A stretch of DNA of 64,000 bases from Phytophthora sp. 'mugwort' (taxonomy: Eukaryota; Oomycota; Peronosporomycetes; Peronosporales; Peronosporaceae): assembly GCA_033558025.1 (NCBI GenBank), contig JAUCEF010000007.1:2418001-2482000 (forward strand), given 5' to 3'. Position numbers and translations under genes: made by a program. Numbering within the stretch: the stretch's first letter is position 1; each line of letters begins with the position of its first letter. A model generated the notes under the pieces. It searched no databases. It was not told the origin of the DNA and saw only the letters and a program-made list of their open reading frames with translations. Shown in pieces: positions 12,323 through 22,041 of this stretch.

Positions 12323-13165
12323 ATGTTATCCACCTTAAACAGGAGACTGTCTGAGTCTGTGTCTTCCCATGACGCTAAAGATACGGCGGCTCCGCCGCAC
12401 TTGGTTGCACTTGTAGTCAATTCTACACCTGAGTCTTACGACTATCCCTATGTGAGGATGGAGCGATTCGACCACTCACCGCCGAAAACAAATAGAACGA
12501 GCTTAAAAAGCCGATGTCCTTGGTTGGCCTGGAAGGTGTAGTTCAGATTTCTTCGCAAGGCCTCGACGTGGCGAATGCATGTCTGGAGGCGCTCTCTAAC
12601 TACGGGAACGCTGTGCTGGAGCAAATCCAACAGAAGATGACGGAGACCGCGGCGTCTGCGACGCCCAGGCCGTCATCGGATGGAGCTCCCAGAGCTAAGC
12701 CACTCATGGTGAGCGTGAAGACCTTTGAACGCAAGGAAGGAGAGAATCTCCTGCTATGCATCAGAGAAATCGTGATGGACATGACGTCCCCCATGGCCAA
12801 GACCGAGCAGCAGCGCGTAGCGCTAGCTATCTCCAAGCTCGGTGGCCGAGCGTGAGAGTGGGCACTGATGTGTGACACGTCTGTGGACGCCGCGTTCCCT
12901 TACTGGGACCAGCTGAAACTCCTGCTCTCGCCACCTAACCAGGCGTATCGCGTGGTCACGCTTTCTCTCTACCCGCCAGGGTAAGAAGGAACTGGCGGAC
13001 TTCATCCAGGAGTTGCGAACTCTCATCGCTGGTATGGCGGCAAATCCCCCCTTGAGGCTGTCACCGTGACCATCTTCATGGAAGGTCTCCGCACTGGTGT
13101 TGCCACGACGGAATGTATACAAGCCGGGCTTGATGGTCGTTGAGACGACAGTGAATGGCTTTAAC
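12323..13165 (+). mobile_element. Ty3/gypsy gag remnant
   Basis: Gag forms the particle of LTR retrotransposons. At 12514-12855 the frame encodes VSVKTFERKEGENLLLCIRE, then QQRVALAISKLGGRA. After a stop it continues [19 protein letters not shown] and, in another frame, VTIFMEGLRTGVATTE at about 13050-13105. This order (start of the capsid-like domain, 'grazing' of sheared motifs ending in FMEGL) matches the retrotransposon gag family (PF03732-like). No nucleocapsid knuckle, protease or LTR follows, so this is an isolated gag fragment next to the permease gene. Confidence 0.7.
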
Positions 13166-13527
13166 CCTTCATCCACCGATGTATATTAAGTATAGATGTT
13201 CCGGCTTAATGGATCGGAAATTTTGAACGCCAATACACATTCCAAGAAAAACTTGAATTTTCTGAAGTTAATTTCCTTTTTTTTGTCTGCAGATGCACGG
13301 GGAAAGGGGATAGAGAATAAATGTATCCGAGACGTGCATTGTGTGCAATTGGATCGAAAAATCACCAATTATGAGTAATGGGTGATTTTGGTATTTTGGA
13401 TTTTTTGGTGCATTAAAATGATAATCCATGTTTAACTGTGTGCACGGTTTTAAGCTTTCATGACAGCACCTAGCGAGGGAGCCGCCAAGTAATTGACAGG
13501 CTGCCCCGATCTAACATGGGACGCTAC
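13166..13527. other. Spacer with 3' flank of the permease gene
   Basis: About 360 bases without a gene. It separates the gag remnant from the convergent permease stop codon and probably holds the permease polyadenylation region on the minus strand. Confidence 0.4.
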
Positions 13528-15204
13528 CTATACGGCGGGGGACTTGAGGTCCTGCACCGAGTACTTGACCGAGAGCATGGGTGCCGAGAGGCTGTCGCCG
13601 CGGGTGGACAGGCTCATCAACATGCTCCAGTTGTTGCGCGATTCCGCGTGGAAGTAGCCATATACGAAATATGAGAACGCGCCGACAGCCATCCAGGCGA
13701 CGCTGAGGCCCAGAGCCAAGTGACCAATCTGAGCGATCATGTACCAGTCAGCGAGGATGCAGATCATCGGGATGAACGGCACAAGCGGAGCGGAGAACAG
13801 ACCGGGCGAGTTGGCAGTTTGCGGGCACTTGACAAACAGTGTCACCGAGATACCCACCGTGATGACGAGAAACATGATGGCCAGGATCAGACACGCCGTA
13901 GACGAGCTGTTCTCATATCCCTCCTGGTACAGGAAGGCCGCGCACCCAGCCGTGACAACCAGCGCGGCGACCAGACTTGGGGACAGCTTGGGCGACTGGG
14001 GCTTCATGCGCGCCATCGTGAGGGATACATTAGCAATGATAAAAGACATCATGACTCCGAAGTTCACAATGTCCCACAGCGTGTCGAAAGGCACCACGAT
14101 GGCGATCACAGTGAAGAACAGACCCGTGATGAGCGTATTCTTGAACAAGTTGCCCTTGGAGTCCACCTCAGCGAAGATACGTGGCAGGAGTCCGTCGCAG
14201 GCCAGCGCGTAATTCAAGCGAGGCTGTGCCAAGAAGCCGATAAGTGCCACAACGGGCATGGTCACCACCTCACCGGCACGCACAATGGTTCCCGCCCACT
14301 TCCAGCCGTGGCCCTCAAACCCATCGCCAAAGCTAGCAGCGTCGAGGTAAGTCACCATACCGGCGAGCACCAGGGAGCAGAGTGTACTGAGAACCATCGT
14401 GCCAATCACAACAACCATGACCGCAATAGGCATAATCTTTTTGGGGTTCTTGGCCTCACCGGCAAGACAGCAAATTTCATCGAAACCAACATAGCCGAAG
14501 AATGCTTGCGAAGCGCCGGTAATGATCCCCTGCGTCCCGAACGCCATCGTACCGTCGAGCTCGGAGCGCGTAGGGATGAATGGCGAGAGGTTGTCCGGGC
14601 TCATGGCGGCGAAACCGGCAATGATGATGAACGCCACGACCACCATCTTAATCATCGTCACCGTGTTCACGAACGCTTTGCCAAATCGGACGCCCATCAG
14701 CAGCACCACCATGCTCAGGAACTGGATGAGGCCGCCGCTGAGGTTGGCAGACTTAAGGTTGAGCCAGTGAAAGCTCTTGTCCGGATACTCGATCAGCAGC
14801 CACTCCTCCACCTTGTCTCCCCAGCTACGCGCGACACCCGCACCGGATACAGCGTACTCCAGCGTCAGCAGCCACGCAGCAACGACAGCAGGAAGCTCTC
14901 CAATTGTGTGGTATGCGTATGCGTACGTACTTCCCGAAGATGGCACACGCGTAGTCAACTCCATGTACGCCAACGCATTGAGACAGCAAATGACACCACC
15001 AACGAGCCAGCTCAGCACGGCAGCGGGACCGGCGGTCTCCGAGATGATGGATCCGGCGGTGGAGAAGATGCCGCTACCGATCGTGCCGCCAATTCCAACA
15101 CAACAGAGGTCAAAGAATGTGAGCGTGCGTGGGATGTCGTCTTTGGCCTCTTCGGCCTGAATGACCGACAGGGGCTTAGTCCGCCACAGTGCAGAGAATC
15201 CCAT
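13528..15204 (-). CDS. Cationic amino-acid transporter (APC superfamily, CAT/SLC7-like)
   Basis: A single uninterrupted frame of 558 aa. I chose the ATG at 15204 (MGFSALWRTKPLSVIQ) rather than the upstream ATG at 15318, because CAT proteins begin shortly before a TLTFFDL segment and the extra 38 residues look like untranslated leader. After the short N-terminus comes FDLCCVGIGGTIGSGIFSTAG, the first membrane helix of the CAT subfamily with its GxxIGSGIF substrate-binding bend. About 14 hydrophobic segments follow, including YMELTTRVPSSGSTYAYAY and FFGYVGFDEICCLAGEAKNP, both CAT signatures. It should import basic or other amino acids with the membrane gradient. It is intact, intronless and flanked by transposon remnants on both sides. 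The exact substrate cannot be told from the sequence. Confidence 0.92.
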   Translation of the reverse strand: MGFSALWRTKPLSVIQAEEAKDDIPRTLTFFDLCCVGIGGTIGSGIFSTAGSIISETAGPAAVLSWLVGGVICCLNALAYMELTTRVPSSGSTYAYAYHTIGELPAVVAAWLLTLEYAVSGAGVARSWGDKVEEWLLIEYPDKSFHWLNLKSANLSGGLIQFLSMVVLLMGVRFGKAFVNTVTMIKMVVVAFIIIAGFAAMSPDNLSPFIPTRSELDGTMAFGTQGIITGASQAFFGYVGFDEICCLAGEAKNPKKIMPIAVMVVVIGTMVLSTLCSLVLAGMVTYLDAASFGDGFEGHGWKWAGTIVRAGEVVTMPVVALIGFLAQPRLNYALACDGLLPRIFAEVDSKGNLFKNTLITGLFFTVIAIVVPFDTLWDIVNFGVMMSFIIANVSLTMARMKPQSPKLSPSLVAALVVTAGCAAFLYQEGYENSSSTACLILAIMFLVITVGISVTLFVKCPQTANSPGLFSAPLVPFIPMICILADWYMIAQIGHLALGLSVAWMAVGAFSYFVYGYFHAESRNNWSMLMSLSTRGDSLSAPMLSVKYSVQDLKSPAV

Positions 15205-15260
15205 TGCAATTTTAAGTGTTTGTTGTCGGGTTGGGCGAGTCAAGACGATCTCTCGCGCCG

Positions 15261-15275
15261 ACAAAACAAGAATGG
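15261..15275 (-). promoter_or_regulatory. Possible oomycete initiator element of the permease gene
   Basis: On the minus strand the bases CCATTCTTGTTTTGT lie about 57-71 bases before the permease start. They resemble the oomycete core-promoter initiator (GCTCATTYYNCAWTTT) in its 3' two thirds. Position fits the short leaders usual in oomycetes. Resemblance only. Confidence 0.35.
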
Positions 15276-15318
15276 CCCCCTCCCCTGAGGTCCTCAGTGA
15301 GGCGGAGCTCGACAACAT

Positions 15319-16192
15319 GGAGCTAATGAAACAGCAGCGTCCAATTGACGGTCAATCGCCGACGCACAGAACAACCCAATGGAGCAGCGCTCCGTGCGCG
15401 TGTCACGGCTGGATCCTCGTCCTTAACCGTTTAGCAGAGCATACGTCGGGCAGATCTCCGAATCTCCGAGCGCTCGCAGTTGCTATGTATAGGAATGTGA
15501 CCTGATAGATCTTGTGGAGATGTGGACGCGGTGAAGGTGGTGGACATGGGGCGGTCAAAACAATGGGAATGGCTGGAGCCCCTTTGTCGACGATGACTTA
15601 CTCCGAATCCCTAAATGTATTGCGTTTCCTGCTCTAGCGCGATTGTCATTATGAGCATCGATTGGTCAGTCTAGCCATCCATCCGCATCCATCCGGTCAA
15701 GTGCACAGCAAGCTAATCCACAAGAGGCTACGTATACAGTTTATTTTATAAAAATGACATAATAAGTGAAACAAGTATGTAATAAGCTTACCTTATTATG
15801 CAAAACGGATGCCATCACGGGGGGGGGGGGCTTTGCTTGCTGCGCTCCTGCGGGGAAGAGATTATAGATTCGGATCGCTACAGTGCTCGGATCGCTGGAA
15901 TGCTCGGCGCTGGGCCCGCCTTCACAAATACCGGGCGACCCTGCTTCGCGGACACCCCGCGCGGGTTTGCTACGGCTACGCGACCCAGCCACCGCTCGCC
16001 TCCAATTTTGCATTTCACCCCTTTAAATAAATGTGTACTAAGCCACTTTCAAGCTAACGGGAGGTGATTTTGACAGCGCCTTCATGAAACTAGATCGTCT
16101 GCGACGTAGCTGGGAATACCAACCATTTATTTTTGAACGCATTCAACGAGTGAATCACCCACATAGTCTGAGGGCCGTTCTTAACGAGGGCA
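15319..16192. other. Intergenic region with a 12-G tract
   Basis: About 870 bases between the permease upstream region and the Harbinger element. A run of 12 G lies at 15819-15830. Short open frames on both strands around 15741-16067 have no recognisable motif. Confidence 0.4.
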
Positions 16193-16266
16193 GTGTGGGT
16201 TGAGCAGGTTCAGTGTAGTTTGGGGTGTGATGCCTGTTGCAGCCTCGATAAGAATGAAAGCAGGCA

Positions 16267-17470
16267 GTGGACCGCAGCCACCCGATGTCCCATTGCTCAA
16301 AATTCCATATCTGTCGCACGCAAGCAAGCCCCTGGATGGAAATGCCTGAAACACTCTCGCTTCGCGAGAGTGACGACTCTGATAATGATAAGCTACTCGA
16401 AGAACTTGCAGTGTGCGCTACTGGTGCTAATGCATCTCTGGCGCTTCGTGAGACCTTCTACTCTCGGGCGCGGCTCGTTTGGAGCGCGCATGTCACTATT
16501 CTGCGGCTCGAAAAGCGCTTTGGGCGCTATTACCGGATGAACGAGGCGGCGTTCAAGCAGCTCGTGGAGATGCTCCGACCACGACTTGTCGTTGATGGTC
16601 ACATGTCACCCATTCGCACTGAAGAAGCTCCTATTTCGCCTGAGGTAGTCCTGCATTGTACGATGCGCTGGCTGGCCGGGGGCTCTTACTTGGATGTGTG
16701 CGGTAGTGGGCACCTCAGCGTCCTCTCTTTTTATCGATGCCTTCCCAAAGGTGTGACGGCTATCCTGAGTTGCCCCCTGCTAGACATGAAGCTACTGACA
16801 ACGGCGAGTGATATCGAGAAGTCCGCGACCTCATTTACAGCTTGCAGCACCGAGGGCGTTTTTGACGGCTGTGTGGGATGCGTCGATGGCAAGTTGGTGC
16901 GGATCAAGACACCAAGCAGAAAGGAGACACGAAACGTACGCTCGTTCTTTTCAGGGCATTACCATGCCATGGGACTCAATGTGCAGGCCGCTTGTGACTA
17001 TAGAAGCCGGTTCATTTTCTTCTCAGTGGCCGCCCCGGGTTGAACGAGTGATATTCGTGCTCTCCGCCGCACGTCATTAGCCAACTACATCGAGGAACTT
17101 CCGGCAGGGCGTTACATTCTTGGTGATGGGGGCTACTGCCGTCGGAATACCTGCTGACTCCGTTCGGGGGTTCTCAACGAGCGTCCCCGCCAATGATGGC
17201 TATAATTTTTACTTGAGCCAGCTCCGCATCAAGATTGAGCAGGCTTTTGGCTTCATGACGACAAAATGGCGGCATCTTCGGCCTTCGCTTCAGGTTAACC
17301 TAAAGAATGCTTCTAGGGTCGTAGTCGCGATTGCGCGGCTACATAACTACTGTATCGACCGTCGACAGTACGAAGACCCACAAAAAGGCATCGAGAGAAC
17401 GGTGTATCATGTTGGTTATCTACCAAGTCAAAGTCCAGCTCTGACATGTCGGAGTTCCGCAATCAAATAG
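16267..17470 (+). mobile_element. PIF/Harbinger transposase (DDE_Tnp_4), disrupted
   Basis: The main frame, 16267-17043, encodes RFGRYYRMNEAAFKQLVEML and then GCVGCVDGKLVRIKTPSR with the first catalytic Asp. FFSGHYHAMGLNVQAACDYR follows. A TGA at 17041 interrupts it; the same frame then continues into RRTSLANYIEELPAGRYILGDGGYCRR, with the second Asp. Two frame changes later comes QLRIKIEQAFGFMTTKWRHL, with the catalytic Glu, and ARLHNYCIDRR. The DDE triad order and the RIKIEQAFG block are diagnostic of Harbinger nucleases. One stop and about two frameshifts make it inactive, but decay is moderate. It pairs with the convergent SANT-like ORF on its right. Confidence 0.85.
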
Positions 17471-17547
17471 TCTCATTCACTCGCGACTGCGGGCTGAGTA
17501 GACCGCAGCGCAATGTGCAGCGTAAGCGTCGGGCTAAATGTATCTCT

Positions 17548-18619
17548 CTAGTTTGTATCTCTTCGTTTTGAGAAGTTCGATCTCCGTTTTGAGCTCCTGT
17601 GCAGTTTCATCGTCTTTCTCAATGCGGACTTGGCGCTGCAGGTCGCGCAGACGATCACACACCGCAAACCGTCCTGTAGCTTAGCATGCATCTCACTGGT
17701 AGTATTGGCCTGCACACGTGCCTGAGCCAACTCTCGGATTGCGTCGGCGATCTCAAAGCGCTGGCGCTTCGCTGTGGAGTCGCCGTCCTTAGTTGAGGCC
17801 GCCTCAGCTCCTTCAGAGTGCCGTTCGTCAAGATGTGCACTCTCGTAGAACACCTCGCTCGGCAGCGGTTGCTCGACGGCATCCGTAAGCTCAGGTTTCT
17901 GATCCAGAGACACATTCAGATACAGCAAGCCGAGACCACGTCACAATAGTCGAAGAAGTCCGGGTTGTTGTGTCCTGAACGATTGGACTTCTCAGCTGGA
18001 ATTGCATAATCTGACTTTAACGTCTTCCACATAGCCATCGGCTGGCTGCATTCAACGGAATGATGACGGAGGGATCGATGTCGCAGTCGTTCAAAGCTGG
18101 ATGGACATCTTCAAACGAAAGCTGTCCGTACTCCAAAATAAAAGCGTCCGCAAATGCTTTTGCAACGTCTTCCCAGAACGTTTTCTCTGCCGAGACAGCA
18201 GCATGAGATACTTACGTGTGCGTGCATTGTCTAGCAGATCAAATCGCCCTGCAAACTGGTCCGAGAAGATAATATCAATCAGGCGAAAATGGCATTGAAT
18301 ATGCTGTTGCTGTGAGATGCTGTGCGTTGCTCGCTTCTTGCTCATGATCTCTACATACGCCGCGTTAGTCTGCTTCTGCTCTATCAACAGCAGCATGTCT
18401 GCTTTTCGTCGGCTCTTGTAGTGGCTCACACCAAGGTTGGTGCACATTGTTCTCAACGCCTTGAACGAATACGGAGTCTAGTTGTTTGCCTTGGCTCTCA
18501 GCCATAGTGTCACGCACACGTCGTAGGACATTCAGAGGCGTTGACAGAAACTCGTCAACCTGTTTCCGAGCAGTGAAAGGGGTGATATCAGCAAGCCGAT
18601 CGTCTATCCCCCATCCCAC
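17548..18619 (-). mobile_element. Harbinger accessory ORF (Myb/SANT-like DNA-binding protein), disrupted
   Basis: PIF/Harbinger elements need a second, Myb/SANT-like protein that binds DNA with the transposase. Read on the minus strand, 18619-18460 encodes ARKQVDEFLSTPLNVLRRVRD. 18456-18091 encodes VSHYKSRRKADMLLLIEQK and RLIDIIFSDQFAGRFDLLDNARTRK. 18060-17930 encodes MWKTLKSDYAIPAEKSNRSG and NNPDFFDYCDVV. 17928-17548 ends in a region rich in Arg, Lys and Glu. The block WKTLKSDY with a following FFDY is the usual trihelix/SANT-like pattern of these ORFs. At least two frameshifts are present. The gene faces the transposase tail to tail, about 80 bases apart. Confidence 0.7.
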
Positions 18620-18629
18620 TCACCAAGCC

Positions 18630-19640
18630 CACAACCACGTAGTGGTAGCGTCGACGGGACATGCGGGTGTGTGGGCCGATCACGTAGAACGTGGTGTAGC
18701 TTGTGGGGTATGCATCACATTATTCAATGAAAATTCAACGAGCGGAGCATTGCGCTCCTGCGCTCCAGCGTTTCAGCGCAAATGCTACGGTGTATATCAT
18801 CTACAACGCGATTCATGCGTTCAGTTTGACCGTCGGTTGCGGATAATCCGCCGTTAAATGTCCTGCTTAGTGCCAAGTACTGTGAAGATCTTCACAGACT
18901 GATTCCAAAACTTCCCAGTATAGCGGGGGTTTCGATCCGAGACAATCGATGCGGGCAGCCATGTTGTTGAAAAACCCGATCGAGATACAGATTCGCTATA
19001 CCTTCACCATAAATGGTATCCGGCACAGCCGCTAGGTGAGCCATCTGGCTCAATCGGTCCATACAGACCACGATGCCGTGTTGCCGGACGAGTACTTTGG
19101 AAGGCCAAACACAAAGTCCAAACTCATGACTCCAAGCACCCAGAGGGGACAGGCAAACTTGCCAGCAGCACGGCCGCATGTGGCGAGGGCTTTGCCCGCT
19201 GACACGTTTCACACGTCCGCACGTATGTTCTCGTCCATTTCTACAGTTTTGGTCACAAACAGTACATGCTCACAGAGCTGTAGGTCATTTCAAGACCCAG
19301 GCGACCACTAAGCGGCGTATCATGCGCCTCATAGAGGGTGTGATAGTGCAAATCCTCATCATGAAGGACCACGACACGTGAAGAATCCGGAGGATCCGTG
19401 CTGTAAAAGAGCAGGCCGTCATCGATGGAATAGTGATGCAGCCTCGCGCGCAAGCGCGCCGACATTTTAATGTCCGAGTCGTGAAACGCCTTGCTCCCAA
19501 GAGCTTGTAGCAGAGCTACACATGTGTCATCCCGCGTATACGCAGCGAGGATGAAATTGTCCACAGACGAGGCACCCTTGTGATATGAGAAAGCTCATAG
19601 TCCGGTCGACGTGACAACGCGTCTGCCAGACCATTCTGAC
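18630..19640 (-). mobile_element. Ty3/gypsy pol fragment: end of RNase H and integrase core (inverted segment)
   Basis: On the minus strand the frame passes through GLADALSRRPDYE (end of RNase H) at about 19640-19590. MSARLRARLHHYSIDDGLL, from the zinc-binding N-terminal integrase domain, follows near 19470-19410. HGIVVCMDRLSQMAHLAAVP, the integrase catalytic core, lies at about 19060-19020, and ATDGQTERMNRVVDD near 18840. It ends near THPHVPSTLPLRG at about 18640. Several stops and frameshifts occur. The direction is opposite to the adjoining chromodomain segment on the right, so the element has been rearranged. Confidence 0.75.
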
Positions 19641-20430
19641 TAAAGGAACAGGAGGATACCAGGGGCAGATGCAATATGGAAAGCTTTGAGGTCGATAACC
19701 AAGTTTGATTAAATGCTAAAAACCTACATACTCAAGTAGTTTCTGCTGAAACCAAGTTGCATCCGCGTTTTGTCGGGCCGTTCATGTTCGTGGTCAAGAA
19801 GGGCCTAGCGAGCACGCTGAGTCTTACGAAAAAGATGCGCATGCACTCCCGTGTTTTACGTTGGATTGCTCAATCCATACCGGACCCGGCGAAGATAGGC
19901 GCGGAGGCGGTGGCGCAGCAGGTGGCGCAGGTGGCAGAGCCACGGCGCTCGGTTGGAGCCTCAACAGCATGTCGAGATTCCACTCCAGTCGCGCTTAACT
20001 GCGCTCGGGGTCCGGTAATCGCTGCGTACTCTTCTCCGGGTTCTCGACCCAATCCATATGCTCATGATTATCATCGATCACAGTTCATGACTGTCCATAG
20101 GCCTGCTCGGCCGCACGAAGTACCCGGCGGCCGTTCTACCGCACCCTGCAGTCGACTCAGGGGGGCCTGAGTTTGTTCGAACTCCTCTCGATGCACCGCG
20201 GGCTCGTCCGACGCCGGATCATCCACTTCCAGCATTGCTCGACGAGTAAGGGGACCGCAACTTCCACGTGGAGACATCTTGACGCGACGCCCTCGCCAGG
20301 GTTATAACCAGTATCTAATGAAGTGGCATGGGTATCACCACTCGGCAAACGCTCGGGAGTTTGAGGTACCCATCTGGCAAGACTCCCAGACGTCGTCGAG
20401 GTTTTTGATCACCACGATCGGACGCGCTCG
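19641..20430 (+). mobile_element. Ty3/gypsy integrase C-terminus and chromodomain
   Basis: On the plus strand ESFEVDNQV near 19680 is followed by LHTQVVSAETKLHPRFVGPF near 19730-19785, then VVKKGLASTLSLTKKMR. This is the C-terminal integrase region of chromoviruses. After a proline-rich stretch comes RRPRQGYNQYLMKWHGYHHS at about 20285-20345 and AREFEVPIW, a chromodomain that binds methylated histone tails and targets insertion. Stops split the pieces. This part would follow directly on the integrase core if the 18630-19640 segment were turned round. Confidence 0.75.
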
Positions 20431-21359
20431 ACGAGCCCGCGGCCGCGACGTCGGTCGCCTCTCGGTTTCCGTCGATAGGTCGGGAAGCTAAGGATCAGCC
20501 GCTGAGCTCATGCGCTGATCCTGAGCTGCTGCAGCCACTGAGCCACGTTTGGGGAGGTCTGCAGCGCTCGCAGGAGCATGATGGATAGGGCCGTGGGTCG
20601 AGGCGGAAACCAGGAGGTAATTAGTGCTTCGCCTTGAGCTTCGTGAAGTCGAAGCGAAGCTTGGTCTCCATGCGCACATCGAAGCTGGCTCGTAGAGCAA
20701 CAATTGAAGGGAGTCGCCGTGCTCCTTCCGCCCAAAGGGCAAACTGGGCGTCGTCCTCTTGGATGCCCCCCCCCCCCCAGGCATCAATGCGATTGGGATC
20801 GTCCGCATGGCGGGTACCAAAACCTTTCGTGCTTGATCGTTAATGCGATCGCAATACTCACGATGAGTAACCACCTAATCGGTGAGGAACATCTCGTGGA
20901 GATCCACACGTGCTGCTACGTCGGCAGAGCAGAGGCCTCGGGCCCGGCGACTCAAGTGTTCAAAGGTCCCGTGACGGTCTGCCGAACGGGTTTTCAAGCA
21001 TAGGCGGGCTTCGAGGCCATAGTCACGACGAGTGCTAATGATTGAGCGCGCCACAAGGCGTTGGGAACGCGGCAGCTCCCCCTCATCGAGGTTATTGGTG
21101 ATCACATCCGCTTCCAAACCTGACGACTCGCCCAGCGCAGATAGCGTCCCAGGCGTGCGGCGTTCTGGGAACGGACTTGGTGTGCGAAAGCACGCGAGAT
21201 TCAGGCTTTCGAGAGTGCGGAAAACTCGTGTGGTAGCTCCATCCCCTCACCGAGGACCGGAAAGAGATCGTCTGAGATGAGAGAAGGCGTCACCCAGACG
21301 TACCGTCGCCGGTGGTCGAATCTGACATTACACGGGGTCGGTGCCGACAATAGAATATC
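20431..21359. other. Unassigned 0.9 kb, probable retroelement flank
   Basis: Open frames on both strands (minus 20488-20874, 128 aa; plus 20704-21003, 99 aa) have no motif I recognise. A run of 13 C lies at 20766-20778. The stretch could include the 3' end of the gypsy element, but no matching LTR pair is visible. Confidence 0.3.
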
Positions 21360-22041
21360 ATGGATGGCGAGTTATGCATGAATTCGTTTCTAGATGAACT
21401 TCAAATTTCATCGGACTCAGGATCAGTCTACGAGATGAACGATCCTGAAAGATTGCTACCAGCTAGTCTTGCAGAAGCGGAAGCCGTAGAAATATTTGGT
21501 TTGAACCCGACGCTAAAATGGACGTCCCCCGTCGACTTGTACATGTAGGGACAGACGGACGGGAGCACCGAAACGCAGGTGTTATCATAGTACCATCACA
21601 TATTTTCGCACTCAGCTTCATCCAGCTTCTTCATTTATATTCTGGTTACTTTTGGAAGCAAGTGGTGCTAGAAACGAATCAGTGTGCTGCTTACAGAGTG
21701 TAGCAAGTGCTTTCGGAGTGAGCATGCGGTATTCGACAGAGAATACGAGCATTGTATCAACTTTTCCGGGTCATACCAAATTTTAGCATGTGTACAATAT
21801 GGATCAAACGTCAAGTTATATGAATACTAGTACTACCATCACCTTCACTGGTGAGAGAAACGTGGATATGGTTCAGTCGATGACTGAAAATGCGTTTCGC
21901 GAATCAGTTTTCTTGTGCGCTTCGGCACCAGGAAAAAAGTTGCCCTCGCTCATCGTCTTCGCAGGCGTTCCGAACGCCAGTGTGCACGAAGACACCAACT
22001 GGACCTTCTCCCGTGGGATCTGCTGGTTTGCTTTGACATAG
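21360..22041 (+). mobile_element. pogo-like (DDE_1) transposase fragment
   Basis: The frame 21790-22041 encodes NMDQTSSYMNTSTTITFTG, then ENAFRESVFLCASAPGKKLP and SLIVFAGVPNASVH. These are the first catalytic Asp block and the following strand of pogo/Tigger-type DDE_1 transposases. A short plus-strand frame at 21360-21548 (acidic, DELQISSDSGSVYEMND) may be the N-terminal remainder or unrelated. The second and third acidic residues are missing, so only a fragment remains. Confidence 0.65.

Noticed and set aside
13720..15288. 522-codon plus-strand open frame
   Set aside because: It is the exact antisense of the permease gene, rich in His, Arg and Asp as expected for the complement of a membrane-protein frame; no domain.
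15204..15318. Upstream ATG of the permease (596-aa form)
   Set aside because: Extra residues are not conserved in type and cover the probable initiator element; the start at 15204 fits the family better.
20488..21117. Minus-strand frames as gag of another retroelement
   Set aside because: No capsid or zinc-knuckle motif could be found on careful reading.
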